Shown here: positions 1 to 8,406 of the stretch, piece after piece | How the letters are laid out: each line of letters begins with the position of its first letter | How positions within the stretch are numbered: position 1 is the stretch's first letter | Source: Agathobacter ruminis | GTDB taxonomy: Bacteria; Bacillota; Clostridia; Lachnospirales; Lachnospiraceae | Direction of reading: 5' to 3' | Assembly (NCBI RefSeq): GCF_002735305.1 | Contig: NZ_PDYG01000134.1 | Coordinates: 1 to 64,000 of the forward strand | DNA length: 64,000 nucleotides | Position numbers and translations under genes: made by a program | Notes under the pieces: generated by a model | Told to the model about the DNA's origin: nothing | What the model saw: the letters and a program-made list of their open reading frames with translations, nothing else | The model's database searches: none

Positions 1-470
1 GATTGAGGTTGTTCTTTCAACTATTTGCACTTCTTCCGCACTGTCTTTTCCACGCAAACAGTCGACACCCCGTATCCCTTTCCTGGTTCATATAGACCGG
101 TGAAGGAACATCATTGGGAACGCGCTTAGTAAAACAGAAGTCGGTTTTGCGAAGCGCCCGATACGAGCCGCCACGGATGGCGGCGAGAGTCGATGGCGTC
201 CCGGATGGACGCTCTGAGACGGTGTCGGGCGCTCAAAACCGGCTTCGTTGTTTTACTTAGCAAGTGGACAGTGTTCCGCACCGGTCTATATGAACAGGAA
301 AGATATACGATACATCTTTATGTGTTTGCGCCGAAAAGACAGTTTGTCGAAATGCAAAATCGGTGAAAGGACAACCTCTTAAAGCTTGTGCGGCTTTGGA
401 GAATCTATGCCTTGACACCTATCGTTTGAGGGCAGGGAGGCAAGGGGCGGGGAGGGAATGGGACGGCAGG
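1..470. repeat. Giant imperfect palindrome, copy 1 (left end cut by window)
   Basis: A long inverted repeat folds on itself. The outer arm at 1-49 pairs imperfectly with 330-378. The flanking CATATAGACCGG pairs with CCGGTCTATATG (277-293). Stem P1 at 128-149 pairs with 234-258, and P2 at 151-164 pairs with 221-234. The tip carries two hairpins: GCCGCC/GGCGGC at 167-184 and GCGTCC/GGACGC at 196-212. The core is about 90% identical, in the same orientation, to copy 2 at 47852-48427. It is related in fold and conserved motifs to copy 3 at 44886-45521, read on the minus strand. The outer right arm continues homology to about 460, and the left arm runs out of the window. There is no ORF of its own. 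It could be a structured RNA or a palindromic mobile repeat; which one is unknown. Confidence 0.8.
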
Positions 471-561
471 CGAACGAAGGGAGGGGGCAGTGGCGCGTGG
501 CGGGAATTTGTGATAAAATAGGGGGTCTGGAAATGTAGACAAAAAAGGAAAGGTGCATTTC

Positions 562-3201
562 ATGGTATTTGGAATTGTGGCGCATGTCGACGCGGGTAAG
601 ACGACGCTGTCGGAGGCGCTTTTGTATAATGCGGGACAATTGAAGAAGATCGGGCGGGTCGATCATCAGGATGCGTTTTTGGATACGGATGCGATGGAGA
701 GAGAAAGAGGAATTACAATCTTTTCGAAGCAGGCGCGTCTGAAGGTGGGCGACCATATGATGACATTGCTGGATACACCGGGGCATGTGGATTTCTCGGC
801 AGAGATGGAACGAGCCCTGATGGTGATGGATTATGCGATTCTGGTGATCAGCGGCACCGATGGTGTGCAGGGACATACGAGGACACTGCTGAGACTGCTG
901 AAGCATTATCAGGTTCCGGTCTTTTTGTTTGTCAATAAGATGGATATGGACGGAGCGGATCGAGGCGAAGTCATGAAGCAGCTGCGCGCAGAGCTTGGCG
1001 AAGGCTGTGTCGATTTTTCGGCGGCAGGGCATGAATTTGTATTCACGGATGAGACGCTCGAGGAGATTGCGGTCACTTCGGAGGAACTGCTTGAGCAATA
1101 TATGGAGGATGGCACGGTCAGCCGGGAACAAATCAGGGATTTGATTGCGCAGAGGCTGCTGTTTCCGTGCTTCTTTGGATCTGCATTGATGAATGAGGGT
1201 GTGGATCTGCTGCTTGATGGCATTGCAAGGTTTGCGCGGGAAAAGGAATATCCGCGGGAATTCGGGGCGCGTGTATATAAGATTGCGCGAGAAGACAGAC
1301 AGCGGCTGACCTTCGTCAAGATTACGGGCGGCAGCCTGCGTGTCAAGGACAAGATTACCATTGTAGATAAGAACAAAGAGGCAAGAGAAGAAAAGGTCGA
1401 AGCCATTCGCCTGTATTCCGGAGATAAATATGAGGCGGTGCAGGCGGTTGATGCAGGATCTGTCTGTGCACTGTGCGGACTGGATGCAACTTACCCGGGA
1501 CAGTGCATCGGCGCCTGTGAAGAGACGGCGGAAAGCATTCTCGAGCCGGTGCTCAGTTATCGAATTGAACTGCCGGATGAAATTAATCCAATGGAATTTT
1601 TCGGCAGGCTAAAGCAGTTGGAGGAAGAAGATCCAAAGCTGTCGCTGGTATGGGATGAGGAGCATAAAGAGATTCATGTGCAGATGATGGGACAGGTGCA
1701 AATCGAAATCCTGACGCGCATGATTTATGAACGATTTGGTGTGACCGTGGTCTTTGACAAAGGCAGCATTGTCTACAAAGAGACCATTGCGGAGCCAATC
1801 GAAGGCGTCGGTCATTTCGAACCACTGCGCCATTATGCGGAGGTGCATCTTTTGCTTGAACCGGCAGAACCGGGAAGCGGAATCACGGTGGATTCGGTTT
1901 GTCCGGAGGATGTGCTGGCGCTCAACTGGCAGCGACTGATTTCGACACATGTACTCGAGCGGGAGCATCGCGGTGTGCTGACCGGATCGGTATTGTGTGA
2001 TGTCAAGGTCACCATCTTAAGTGGAAGAGCGCATCCGAAGCATACGGAAGGCGGAGATTTCCGCAAGGCGACGTATCGTGCCATTCGACATGGCCTGGCC
2101 AGAACAAAAAGCATTTTGCTGGAACCGTATTACGAATTTGTGTTGGAAGTGCCGTCCGATTTTGTCGGACGTGCCATGACGGATATCAATCAGCGTTTCG
2201 GCAAGCAGGAGGCACCGGAATATTTCTCGAGAGGCGGGCAGGATTTTGCTCGGATTTGCGGAACGGCGCCGGTGTCGACCATGCAGGATTACGTGAGCGA
2301 GGTGCATGGATATACCAGAGGGGTAGGCAGTCTGTCACTTGCCCTGAAAGGATATGATATCTGTCACAATGCAGAATCTGTTATTCAGGAAAAGGCATAT
2401 GATGCGGAAGCGGATTTGCGCAACCCGTCCTCGTCTGTTTTTTGCGCACACGGAGCGGGATTTGTGGTACCGTATGATGAAGTCGAAAATTATATGCATT
2501 TGCCGTACAGTTATGAAAACGGAGAAGTGAAGCCGTTGAACGGCGGATTTGCATATGACTTTGATGCAGCCGTTGAGATGGCAAGACGCGCGGGACAGCA
2601 ATCCACCACCAGCAGGCTGAATGCCATGAGCAGTTTTGAACTCGATCAGGAATTAAAAGATGTCTATCAGCGTGAGTTCGGTAAGAGTGCGGAGGAACTC
2701 GAGGAGGAGCGTCGTCGCAAGCGGCAGGTGAAACCGGTGATCAAAGCACAGTCGGTCAAGACGGACAAGAAAGGCAATCCGATTTATCCGAAGAAGGATA
2801 CGAGAGAGCGGTGCCTGATAGTCGACGGATACAATATGATTTTTGCATCCGGCTATCTCAGGGACCTCGGACAAAAAAACATCGATGCGGCCAGGGATGC
2901 GCTTGCGGATGCATTATGCAATTATCAGGGCTATCACGGCGGCAAACTGTTGCTGGTCTTTGATGCATACAAGAGAAAAGAACATTGTGGTTCGCATTTG
3001 TGTTACCATAACATCGAAATATGGTATACTAGAACAGATGAAACCGCGGATGCGTTTATCGAGCGCTATGTGCATCAGGAGAATCAGCATTATCAATTTA
3101 CGGTTGCCACTTCGGACGGACTCGAACAGCTGACCGTAATGAGCGCGGGCGCGCTTCGCATGCCGGCAGGGGAATTGCTGGCGGAGCTGGATTTGCGCTA
3201 A
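562..3201 (+). CDS. TetM/EF-G-like translational GTPase with C-terminal NYN (YacP/Rae1-like) nuclease domain
   Basis: Seen: an 879-residue protein. The N-terminal GTPase motifs are AHVDAGKTTL (G1), RGITI (G2), DTPGH (G3) and NKMD (G4), followed by EF-G/TetM-like domains to about residue 690. A charged linker rich in E/R/K leads to a C-terminal module from about residue 748. That module carries the acidic signature of NYN nucleases: VDGYN (D755), VFDAY (D801), ETAD (D830) and ATSD (D852). TetM/TetO proteins are about 640 residues and lack this module. Family knowledge: TetM-type proteins bind the ribosomal A site and use GTP. The Bacillus NYN protein Rae1/YacP cleaves mRNA in the A site. I infer a ribosome-bound GTPase with coupled RNA cleavage. 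Tetracycline resistance should not be assumed. The ATG at 562 is chosen because AAAGGAAAGG lies 9 bases upstream; an in-frame GTG at 553 overlaps that site. The gene is followed 21 bp later by lepB. Confidence 0.85.
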   Translation: MVFGIVAHVDAGKTTLSEALLYNAGQLKKIGRVDHQDAFLDTDAMERERGITIFSKQARLKVGDHMMTLLDTPGHVDFSAEMERALMVMDYAILVISGTDGVQGHTRTLLRLLKHYQVPVFLFVNKMDMDGADRGEVMKQLRAELGEGCVDFSAAGHEFVFTDETLEEIAVTSEELLEQYMEDGTVSREQIRDLIAQRLLFPCFFGSALMNEGVDLLLDGIARFAREKEYPREFGARVYKIAREDRQRLTFVKITGGSLRVKDKITIVDKNKEAREEKVEAIRLYSGDKYEAVQAVDAGSVCALCGLDATYPGQCIGACEETAESILEPVLSYRIELPDEINPMEFFGRLKQLEEEDPKLSLVWDEEHKEIHVQMMGQVQIEILTRMIYERFGVTVVFDKGSIVYKETIAEPIEGVGHFEPLRHYAEVHLLLEPAEPGSGITVDSVCPEDVLALNWQRLISTHVLEREHRGVLTGSVLCDVKVTILSGRAHPKHTEGGDFRKATYRAIRHGLARTKSILLEPYYEFVLEVPSDFVGRAMTDINQRFGKQEAPEYFSRGGQDFARICGTAPVSTMQDYVSEVHGYTRGVGSLSLALKGYDICHNAESVIQEKAYDAEADLRNPSSSVFCAHGAGFVVPYDEVENYMHLPYSYENGEVKPLNGGFAYDFDAAVEMARRAGQQSTTSRLNAMSSFELDQELKDVYQREFGKSAEELEEERRRKRQVKPVIKAQSVKTDKKGNPIYPKKDTRERCLIVDGYNMIFASGYLRDLGQKNIDAARDALADALCNYQGYHGGKLLLVFDAYKRKEHCGSHLCYHNIEIWYTRTDETADAFIERYVHQENQHYQFTVATSDGLEQLTVMSAGALRMPAGELLAELDLR

Positions 3202-3222
3202 TTGTGGTATTTGGAGGTATCA

Positions 3223-3852
3223 ATGGACAACAATCAGGATTTTAAAGTAGAAGATTTGGAGCAGGAGCAGGGGGAAAATACGGTACCGTCCGAGGAGCAG
3301 GAACCAAAAAGACCATCCGCATTTCGTGAGATTATGAGCTGGGTCATTCCGTTTGTGATTGCGGTCGTTTTGGTATATGTATTAAAAACCTATGTCATTA
3401 TCAATGCCAATGTACCGTCCGGTTCGATGGAAAATACCATTATGACCGGCGACAATCTGATCGGATTTCGACTGGCATATCAGTTCTCGGACCCAAAGCG
3501 CGGTGATGTCATTATCTTCCCGGCACCGGATGAACCAAACGAAAAATACATTAAGCGAATCATCGGCCTTCCGGGCGAAAAGCTTACCATCAAAGAAGGA
3601 AAGGTATATATCAACGGCGAATTGCTGGAGGAAGATTATCTGTCAAAGGAATGGCTCCCGGGAGGGGACATCAATGACGGATATACCGATCTGGAATTTG
3701 ATATTCCGGAAGACAGTTATTTTGTAATGGGTGATAACAGAACCAATTCCCATGATGCAAGATTCTGGAACAATACTTATGTGACAAGGGACAAGATTAT
3801 AGGAAAAGCCATTTTTATCTATTGGCCTTTTGCCGATGCGAAGTGGTTTTAA
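3223..3852 (+). CDS. lepB: Signal peptidase I
   Basis: A 209-residue type I signal peptidase that removes signal peptides from exported proteins at the outer face of the membrane. An acidic cytoplasmic N-terminus (about 35 residues) precedes one membrane segment (about residues 38-60). Next comes the catalytic serine box VPSGSMENT and the general-base lysine in KYIKRIIGLPG, followed by the conserved GDNRTNSHDAR box. The length is normal for Firmicutes SipS-type enzymes. The ATG at 3223 has GGAGG six bases upstream, whereas the longer reading frame starts with a TTG directly behind the previous stop. It lies 21 bp downstream of the GTPase gene and is probably co-transcribed. Its TAA stop is also the first part of a three-hairpin repeat. 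Confidence 0.95.
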   Translation: MDNNQDFKVEDLEQEQGENTVPSEEQEPKRPSAFREIMSWVIPFVIAVVLVYVLKTYVIINANVPSGSMENTIMTGDNLIGFRLAYQFSDPKRGDVIIFPAPDEPNEKYIKRIIGLPGEKLTIKEGKVYINGELLEEDYLSKEWLPGGDINDGYTDLEFDIPEDSYFVMGDNRTNSHDARFWNNTYVTRDKIIGKAIFIYWPFADAKWF

Positions 3853-3976
3853 CTCAGTCGGAGTACAAGCTCCGACTGAGTTAAACGCTCCGCGAGGATG
3901 CGCACGGATTCGGACAGGAATTTGTCTGCTGAAGCAGACCCGAATCCGGCGCGCAAGACTCGCGAGCGAGTCTTGA
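3850..3976 (+). repeat. Three-hairpin element, copy A
   Basis: Three consecutive hairpins of about 127 bp. The first is ACTCAGTCGGAG/CTCCGACTGAGT. The second is GGATTCGG/CCGAATCC with an inner GTCTGC/GCAGAC. The third is CAAGACTCGC/GCGAGTCTTG. A linker GCTCCGCGAGGATGCGCA sits between hairpins 1 and 2. The element begins on the TAA stop codon of lepB. Copies B (33114-33242, minus strand) and C (41693-41821) have the same linker and architecture. Their stem 2 and 3 sequences differ with matching changes on both sides. There is no poly-T run behind hairpin 3, so it is not a canonical intrinsic terminator. Confidence 0.85.
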
Positions 3977-4011
3977 CAAATAAAAAATAAAGAGAAACAG
4001 GAGGTAACAAC

Positions 4012-4860
4012 ATGCCGGAAAACAGCAGTTGTGCAAGTGCAGGAAGCTGCAACAAATCAAGTTGCGAGGACTGTCCTTCAAAAACAAATCCAAAGAGCTT
4101 TTTGGAGGCGCCAAATGCAGCGTCTCACATTAAATATGTGATCGGTGTCATGAGCGGAAAGGGAGGCGTCGGCAAGAGCTTTGTCACGGCATCTCTCGCA
4201 GTTGCCATGGCAAATCAGGGATACAAGGTCGGAATTATGGATGCGGATATCACAGGTCCATCCATTCCGAAGATGTTTGGTGTATCCGGAGAGGTAGTCG
4301 GAACCGAGGAGGGAATGATTCCTTTGACTTCGGAGAACGGCATCAAAATCATGTCCGTCAATCTGTTGATGGAGGATCCGGAAGCGCCGGTCATTTGGAG
4401 AGGACCGGTTGTCGCCGGTGTAGTGAAGCAGTTCTGGAATGAGACCGTATGGGGAGATCTGGATTATCTCTTCGTGGATATGCCACCGGGAACAGGCGAT
4501 GTACCGTTGACTGTATTCCAGTCTCTGCCATTGAGCGGAACTGTGATTGTCACATCTCCGCAGGATCTGGTGTCCATGATTGTCAAAAAGGCATACAATA
4601 TGGCCATTACAATGAACATTCCGGTGCTCGGTGTGGTTGAGAACTTCAGCTATCTGAAATGCCCGGATTGTGGAAAGAAAATTACACTTTTCGGCGAGAG
4701 CAAGATCGATAGTATTGCAGGTGAGCTTGGCGTTGCCGTACTTGGCAAGCTGCCGCTCGATTCAGCGAATGCGGCAAAGGCGGATTCTGGAATCTTCCAT
4801 ACCGTCAATACGGATGAGCTGTCTGCAGCAGTGGATGTGCTCAAAGGGCTGACAGAATAA
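4012..4860 (+). CDS. Mrp/NBP35-family Fe-S cluster carrier ATPase
   Basis: A 282-residue cytosolic P-loop ATPase of the Mrp/NBP35 family, which carries [4Fe-4S] clusters to apo-proteins. The deviant Walker A motif GKGGVGKS lies at residues 49-56. The fold continues with DADITGPSIPKM and DMPPGTGDVPLT. A CPDC pair (C217, C220) marks the cluster-bridging dimer interface of Mrp proteins. The N-terminus carries four extra cysteines (C7, C13, C18, C21), similar to the N-terminal cluster region of NBP35, which many bacterial Mrp proteins lack. A clear AGGAGG lies just upstream of the ATG. A member of the family, but the client proteins are unknown. Confidence 0.92.
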   Translation: MPENSSCASAGSCNKSSCEDCPSKTNPKSFLEAPNAASHIKYVIGVMSGKGGVGKSFVTASLAVAMANQGYKVGIMDADITGPSIPKMFGVSGEVVGTEEGMIPLTSENGIKIMSVNLLMEDPEAPVIWRGPVVAGVVKQFWNETVWGDLDYLFVDMPPGTGDVPLTVFQSLPLSGTVIVTSPQDLVSMIVKKAYNMAITMNIPVLGVVENFSYLKCPDCGKKITLFGESKIDSIAGELGVAVLGKLPLDSANAAKADSGIFHTVNTDELSAAVDVLKGLTE

Positions 4861-4874
4861 AATTGGAGTCGGAT

Positions 4875-6206
4875 ATGGATAAAAAGACGACGGTCGTCCT
4901 GAAAAAGGGCGAGGGACGCACCATCAAAAGCGGTGGCGCGTGGATTTTTGATAATGAAATTGCAACGATCGAGGGGACCTTTAAAAACGGTTCCCTTGTT
5001 TTTGTGGAAGATTTTGACGGCTATCCGATGGGCTGCGGATACATCAATCAGAATTCCAAAATACGCGTGCGTATGCTGAGCCGTAAGCCGGAACAGACGG
5101 TGGATGAGCACTTCATCTATATGCGGATGAAGTCTGCGTGGGAGTATCGCAAGCGCGTGATGCTGCATGAGCAGGACCTGCGCTGCTGCAGGGTGGTATT
5201 CGGAGAAGCGGACTTTTTGCCGGGCATGACCATTGACCGGTATGAGGATGTTCTCGTGGCCGAAGCACTGACACTCGGCGTGGAACAGGCTCTCATCGAC
5301 TGTGCCGACGGTGTGCAAAAGCGTCTGAAGCGCGTGATGATCGAGCAGCTGCTGAAAGTGCTGCGGGAGGATGGTGTCTCCATTCGAGCTGTCTATGAGA
5401 GAAATGATGCGAAGGAGCGCCAAAAAGAAGGACTGACCCGGGAGAAAGGGCTGTTCTGGGTCGACGAAGCCGGTTTTCTGGAAGATGTTTCGGATGCGCG
5501 TCGACTGCAGCTCGATGAACAATTTGATCCACATATTGAAATCACCGAGAATGGTGTCCGCTATCTGGTTGATGTCAAAGACGGTCAAAAGACCGGATTT
5601 TTCCTGGATCAAAAATATAACAGACTGGCGATGCAGCGAATCTGCAGAGGAATGGAGCATCTGAAGGTACTCGATTGCTTTACGCATATGGGCACCTTTG
5701 CGCTCAATTGCGGTCTGGCCGGAGCCGATGATGTGACAGGCCTTGACATTTCCGGATTCGCGGTACAGCAGGCAACGGAAAATGCAAAGCGAAACGGATT
5801 GAGTGAGACGGTTCATTTCCGTGAGGCAAATGTGCTCGAAGAATTGCCGCGCCTGCTTGCACAGGGAGAATCCTATGATGTGGTCATCCTCGATCCGCCT
5901 GCGTTTACCAAATCGCGTGAGGCGACAAAGAATGCCATCAAGGGATACCGAGAGATCAACATCAAAGGATTAAAATTGGTAAGGGACGGCGGATATTTTG
6001 CAACCTGCTCCTGCAGTCATTTCATGACACAGGAACTGCTGGCAAAAACCGTAAAGGAGGCTGCAAAGGCGGCCCATAAACGACTGCGTCAGATTGAATT
6101 TCGCACGCAGGCGTGTGACCATCCGATTTTATGGTCCTCTGCGTCAAATACACCGGAGAGTTATTATCTGAAATTCCTCATTTTTCAGGTGGTGGATGAA
6201 AAATAA
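4875..6206 (+). CDS. Class I rRNA large-subunit methyltransferase, RlmI-like
   Basis: A 443-residue SAM-dependent methyltransferase with an N-terminal PUA-type RNA-binding domain (about residues 1-80) and a Rossmann domain. The SAM motif is VLDCFTHMGTFALNCG, and the catalytic NPPY-type loop reads ILDPPAFTKSR. CSCSHFM follows, as in RlmI (23S rRNA m5C1962). I infer 23S rRNA m5C methylation from the family; the exact position is not provable here. The ATG at 4875 (MDKKTTVVL) is preferred, with GGAG about 8 bases upstream. It starts 14 bp after the Mrp gene, suggesting one operon. Confidence 0.88.
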   Translation: MDKKTTVVLKKGEGRTIKSGGAWIFDNEIATIEGTFKNGSLVFVEDFDGYPMGCGYINQNSKIRVRMLSRKPEQTVDEHFIYMRMKSAWEYRKRVMLHEQDLRCCRVVFGEADFLPGMTIDRYEDVLVAEALTLGVEQALIDCADGVQKRLKRVMIEQLLKVLREDGVSIRAVYERNDAKERQKEGLTREKGLFWVDEAGFLEDVSDARRLQLDEQFDPHIEITENGVRYLVDVKDGQKTGFFLDQKYNRLAMQRICRGMEHLKVLDCFTHMGTFALNCGLAGADDVTGLDISGFAVQQATENAKRNGLSETVHFREANVLEELPRLLAQGESYDVVILDPPAFTKSREATKNAIKGYREINIKGLKLVRDGGYFATCSCSHFMTQELLAKTVKEAAKAAHKRLRQIEFRTQACDHPILWSSASNTPESYYLKFLIFQVVDEK

Positions 6207-6228
6207 AAAAAGAAAGTGAAGGAATGAT

Positions 6229-6891
6229 ATGAAAAAAAATCACCTTGCGCAACCGGCATTCGTGTTAAATGTCATGCTGGTCATTTGCGGATTTATCGGG
6301 CTCATCATCAGTTGTTTCAATCTGAAGGTGTCCATGTTTGAATATTATACGCAGGACAGCAATATCTTTTGCTTGATTTCTGCACTGATTTATGTGATCG
6401 CATCCATCCGCGCACAAAAGGCGGGAAAAGAGCTACCGAAATGGGTGGCAAAGGTGCGATATCTTGCAACCTGCACGGTGACGGTAACATTTCTGGTAGT
6501 GATTTTTGTGCTGGCACCGATGTTTGAAAATATTTTATACGGATATTATCTGATGTTCTTTAACGGAGCAAACTTTTTTTACCATGTGACCTGTCCGCTG
6601 CTTTCCATCGTATCGTATGTATTTTGGGAACATGAAGACAGCAATGCGGCAAGAGATCCGCTGATCGCGCTGATTCCGACAGCCGTCTATGCGGCAGTGA
6701 CCATCGTGTTGAATATTCTGCGCCTGATCGAAGGCCCGTATCCGTTTTTGATGGTGTATCAGCAAACCCCATTGGCAAGTGTGGCATGGTGTGCTACAAT
6801 TCTTTTAATTGCGTGGCTGATCGCGGTGGTGATTCGCGGAATGCACAATCGCAATTATGCAAGATTTATGAAATATGAGAAGGAGAACTGA
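6229..6891 (+). CDS. Pr6Pr-type integral membrane protein
   Basis: A 220-residue hydrophobic protein with about six predicted membrane segments. The sequence pattern ([22 protein letters not shown]) matches the Pr6Pr (FAR-17A/AIG1-like) group of Firmicutes membrane proteins of unknown function. It lies 22 bp after the rRNA methyltransferase, preceded by AAAGTGAAGGA. Its stop is one base before the start of the DUF1858 gene, so the cluster is probably transcribed together. No catalytic role can be assigned. Confidence 0.7.
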   Translation: MKKNHLAQPAFVLNVMLVICGFIGLIISCFNLKVSMFEYYTQDSNIFCLISALIYVIASIRAQKAGKELPKWVAKVRYLATCTVTVTFLVVIFVLAPMFENILYGYYLMFFNGANFFYHVTCPLLSIVSYVFWEHEDSNAARDPLIALIPTAVYAAVTIVLNILRLIEGPYPFLMVYQQTPLASVAWCATILLIAWLIAVVIRGMHNRNYARFMKYEKEN

Positions 6892-6892
6892 A

Positions 6893-7099
6893 ATGTTTCG
6901 AATTACGAAAGATACAACAATCGGTGAACTGTTAAAGAATGCACCGGATATTGCACCGGTTCTTACCAACATCGGGATGCACTGCCTCGGATGTCCTTCT
7001 TCACAGATGGAGACATTGGAACAGGCTGCGGCAGTTCATGGCATGGATGTCGATGATCTGGTAGAAGATCTGCGTGGCTTTATGGAAGAAATGGCATAA
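6893..7099 (+). CDS. DUF1858 (hybrid-cluster-protein-associated disulfide) domain protein
   Basis: A 68-residue single-domain protein. It starts with [11 protein letters not shown], and the CLGCPSSQ motif (a CxxC pair) is the hallmark of the DUF1858 / TIGR03980 redox-disulfide family. Members occur beside hybrid-cluster and other redox proteins, and the function is unproven. The ATG at 6893 follows AGAAGGAG, so the 18-base longer reading frame is not needed. Its neighbours are the Mrp Fe-S carrier upstream and a parvulin downstream, a loosely redox/protein-maturation setting. Confidence 0.85.
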   Translation: MFRITKDTTIGELLKNAPDIAPVLTNIGMHCLGCPSSQMETLEQAAAVHGMDVDDLVEDLRGFMEEMA

Positions 7100-7124
7100 C
7101 AAATAAGAGAAAGTGAGAAAAAAC

Positions 7125-7865
7125 ATGAGTGAATCAAATGTAATTATCAAGGTTAAGGATTATACAATCACAACAGAGGATGTCGACGCATTTATCGATA
7201 CCCTTCCGCCGGAGCAGAAGCAGTATGCGGCTAATCCGATGTTTCGTGAGCAGATGAGTCAGCAGCTGGTGGCTCTGGCACTGCTTTCCGAATACGGCAG
7301 AGATGAAAAGCTCGAAGAAACCGAGGAATATGCAAAATTATTAGAGTCTGCAAAACGCGACATTCTGGCACAGCTTGCAGTCAAAAAGGTGATTTCCGAG
7401 GCAACTGTTTCAGAGGATGAGATCAAGGCATTTTATGAGAAAAACAAAGAGCGTTTCCAGAAGGGCGACAGTGTCAGCGCAAAGCACATTCTTGTGGATG
7501 ACGAGAACCTTTGCAACGAGATTAAGTCTATGATTGAAAACGGCGACAAGACCTTTGAGGAAGCTGCAGTTGCACATTCCACCTGCCCGTCCAAGGAGCG
7601 CGGAGGAGATTTGGGCGAGTTTGGCAAAGGCCAGATGGTTCCTGAGTTTGAGGAGGCTTCTTTCGGAGCGGAGCTGAATGCACTGGTTGGACCGGTCAAG
7701 ACACAGTTCGGCTATCATCTGATCAAGGTATATGACAAGAAAGAGGCATCGGTTGCTCCGCTTGAAGAGGTTGCAGCCCAGATTCGTGCAAACCTGCTTC
7801 AGAACAAGCAGGGTGAGTTGTACAATGCAAAACTGGAAGAATTAAAGGATAAATACACAAAATAG
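7125..7865 (+). CDS. Parvulin-type peptidyl-prolyl isomerase (PpiC/PrsA-like, no signal peptide)
   Basis: A 246-residue protein with a SurA-N-like helical N-terminal half. The parvulin domain follows (about residues 110-220) and carries SAKHILV, CPSKERGGDLGEFGKGQMVPEFE and TQFGYHLIKV. No signal peptide or lipobox is visible, so it is probably cytosolic, unlike PrsA. The ATG at 7125 is preferred over an upstream in-frame GTG at 7113, which lies in the ribosome-binding region. It is likely the last gene of the 4-7.9 kb cluster. Confidence 0.9.
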   Translation: MSESNVIIKVKDYTITTEDVDAFIDTLPPEQKQYAANPMFREQMSQQLVALALLSEYGRDEKLEETEEYAKLLESAKRDILAQLAVKKVISEATVSEDEIKAFYEKNKERFQKGDSVSAKHILVDDENLCNEIKSMIENGDKTFEEAAVAHSTCPSKERGGDLGEFGKGQMVPEFEEASFGAELNALVGPVKTQFGYHLIKVYDKKEASVAPLEEVAAQIRANLLQNKQGELYNAKLEELKDKYTK

Positions 7866-7997
7866 TACATTGGGACTAAAGTTTATGCGGTTTCATCCGA
7901 AATAGTATATAAGAGGCACAAGGTAACGCTGATTTATATCTAGGAGGTGAGACCAGCAGCACCACATGGAAGTGAGCTTTTTAAAGTCTCAGGTATT

Positions 7998-8219
7998 ATG
8001 GCCATACCTTACTACTCCGATTCAAGGGAGGGTAAAAATGGGCAGTCTGATAAACGTCGCCGCCAGCCTCAGGCTAGTTTCTCAGAAGTTTATGATTCGG
8101 AAAAAGGCAGGGATGCCGAAACAATCGATATCCAGACAAGAGGCTATACCCGTACAGGTGCACCGGCACTGTTGTCGATGCATATGCACGATTACACAAA
8201 TCAAACAAAGCATGCGTAA
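7998..8219 (+). CDS. Small hypothetical protein, 73 residues
   Basis: I do not recognise it. The reading frame encodes a polar, charged peptide (MAIPYYSDSREGKNGQ..., many D/E/K/R). It stops at 8219, six bases before a strong terminator, which supports it as the real coding frame. The ribosome-binding signal before ATG 7998 is weak. An overlapping frame from ATG 8038 has a better AAGGGAGGG site but runs into the terminator stem. The preceding interval 7866-7997 has no other ORF. It contains AGGAGGTGAG at 7942-7951 with no well-placed start, so the 5' end may be an RNA leader. The function is unknown. Confidence 0.4.
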   Translation: MAIPYYSDSREGKNGQSDKRRRQPQASFSEVYDSEKGRDAETIDIQTRGYTRTGAPALLSMHMHDYTNQTKHA

Positions 8220-8224
8220 TCAAG

Positions 8225-8278
8225 AATACCGCGACCCGATGATGTAGAAATGCATTTTCGTGCCGCGGTATTTTTTGT
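8225..8278 (+). terminator. Intrinsic terminator
   Basis: AATACCGCG (8225-8233) pairs with CGCGGTATT (8264-8272) and is followed by a T run. It closes the transcript of the small ORF before the C69 peptidase promoter region. Confidence 0.85.
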
Positions 8279-8406
8279 CTGCAATTACCGCAAGGATATT
8301 ATCCAAGTGTCAAAAATTCGTGTATAATGGCAGTATGACTGAACAGGAGAATTGACGCGCGAATAGCGAATAGATAAAAAATGATACGGATAAAGGAGGA
8401 ATTACT

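Noticed and set aside
379-1131. 250-codon minus-strand ORF across the palindrome end and GTPase start
   Set aside because: Overlaps the conserved G1-G4 motifs of the real gene; no family match.
562-3201. Tetracycline-resistance gene tet(M)/tet(O)
   Set aside because: Only the fold is shared. The fused nuclease and chromosomal operon context argue against a plain resistance determinant.
4650-5816. 388-codon minus-strand ORF antisense to the RlmI-like gene
   Set aside because: Shadow of a high-quality plus-strand gene; no ribosome site and no family resemblance.
7866-7997. tmRNA, SRP RNA or RNase P RNA in the gap before the small ORF
   Set aside because: None of the conserved blocks of these RNAs is present.
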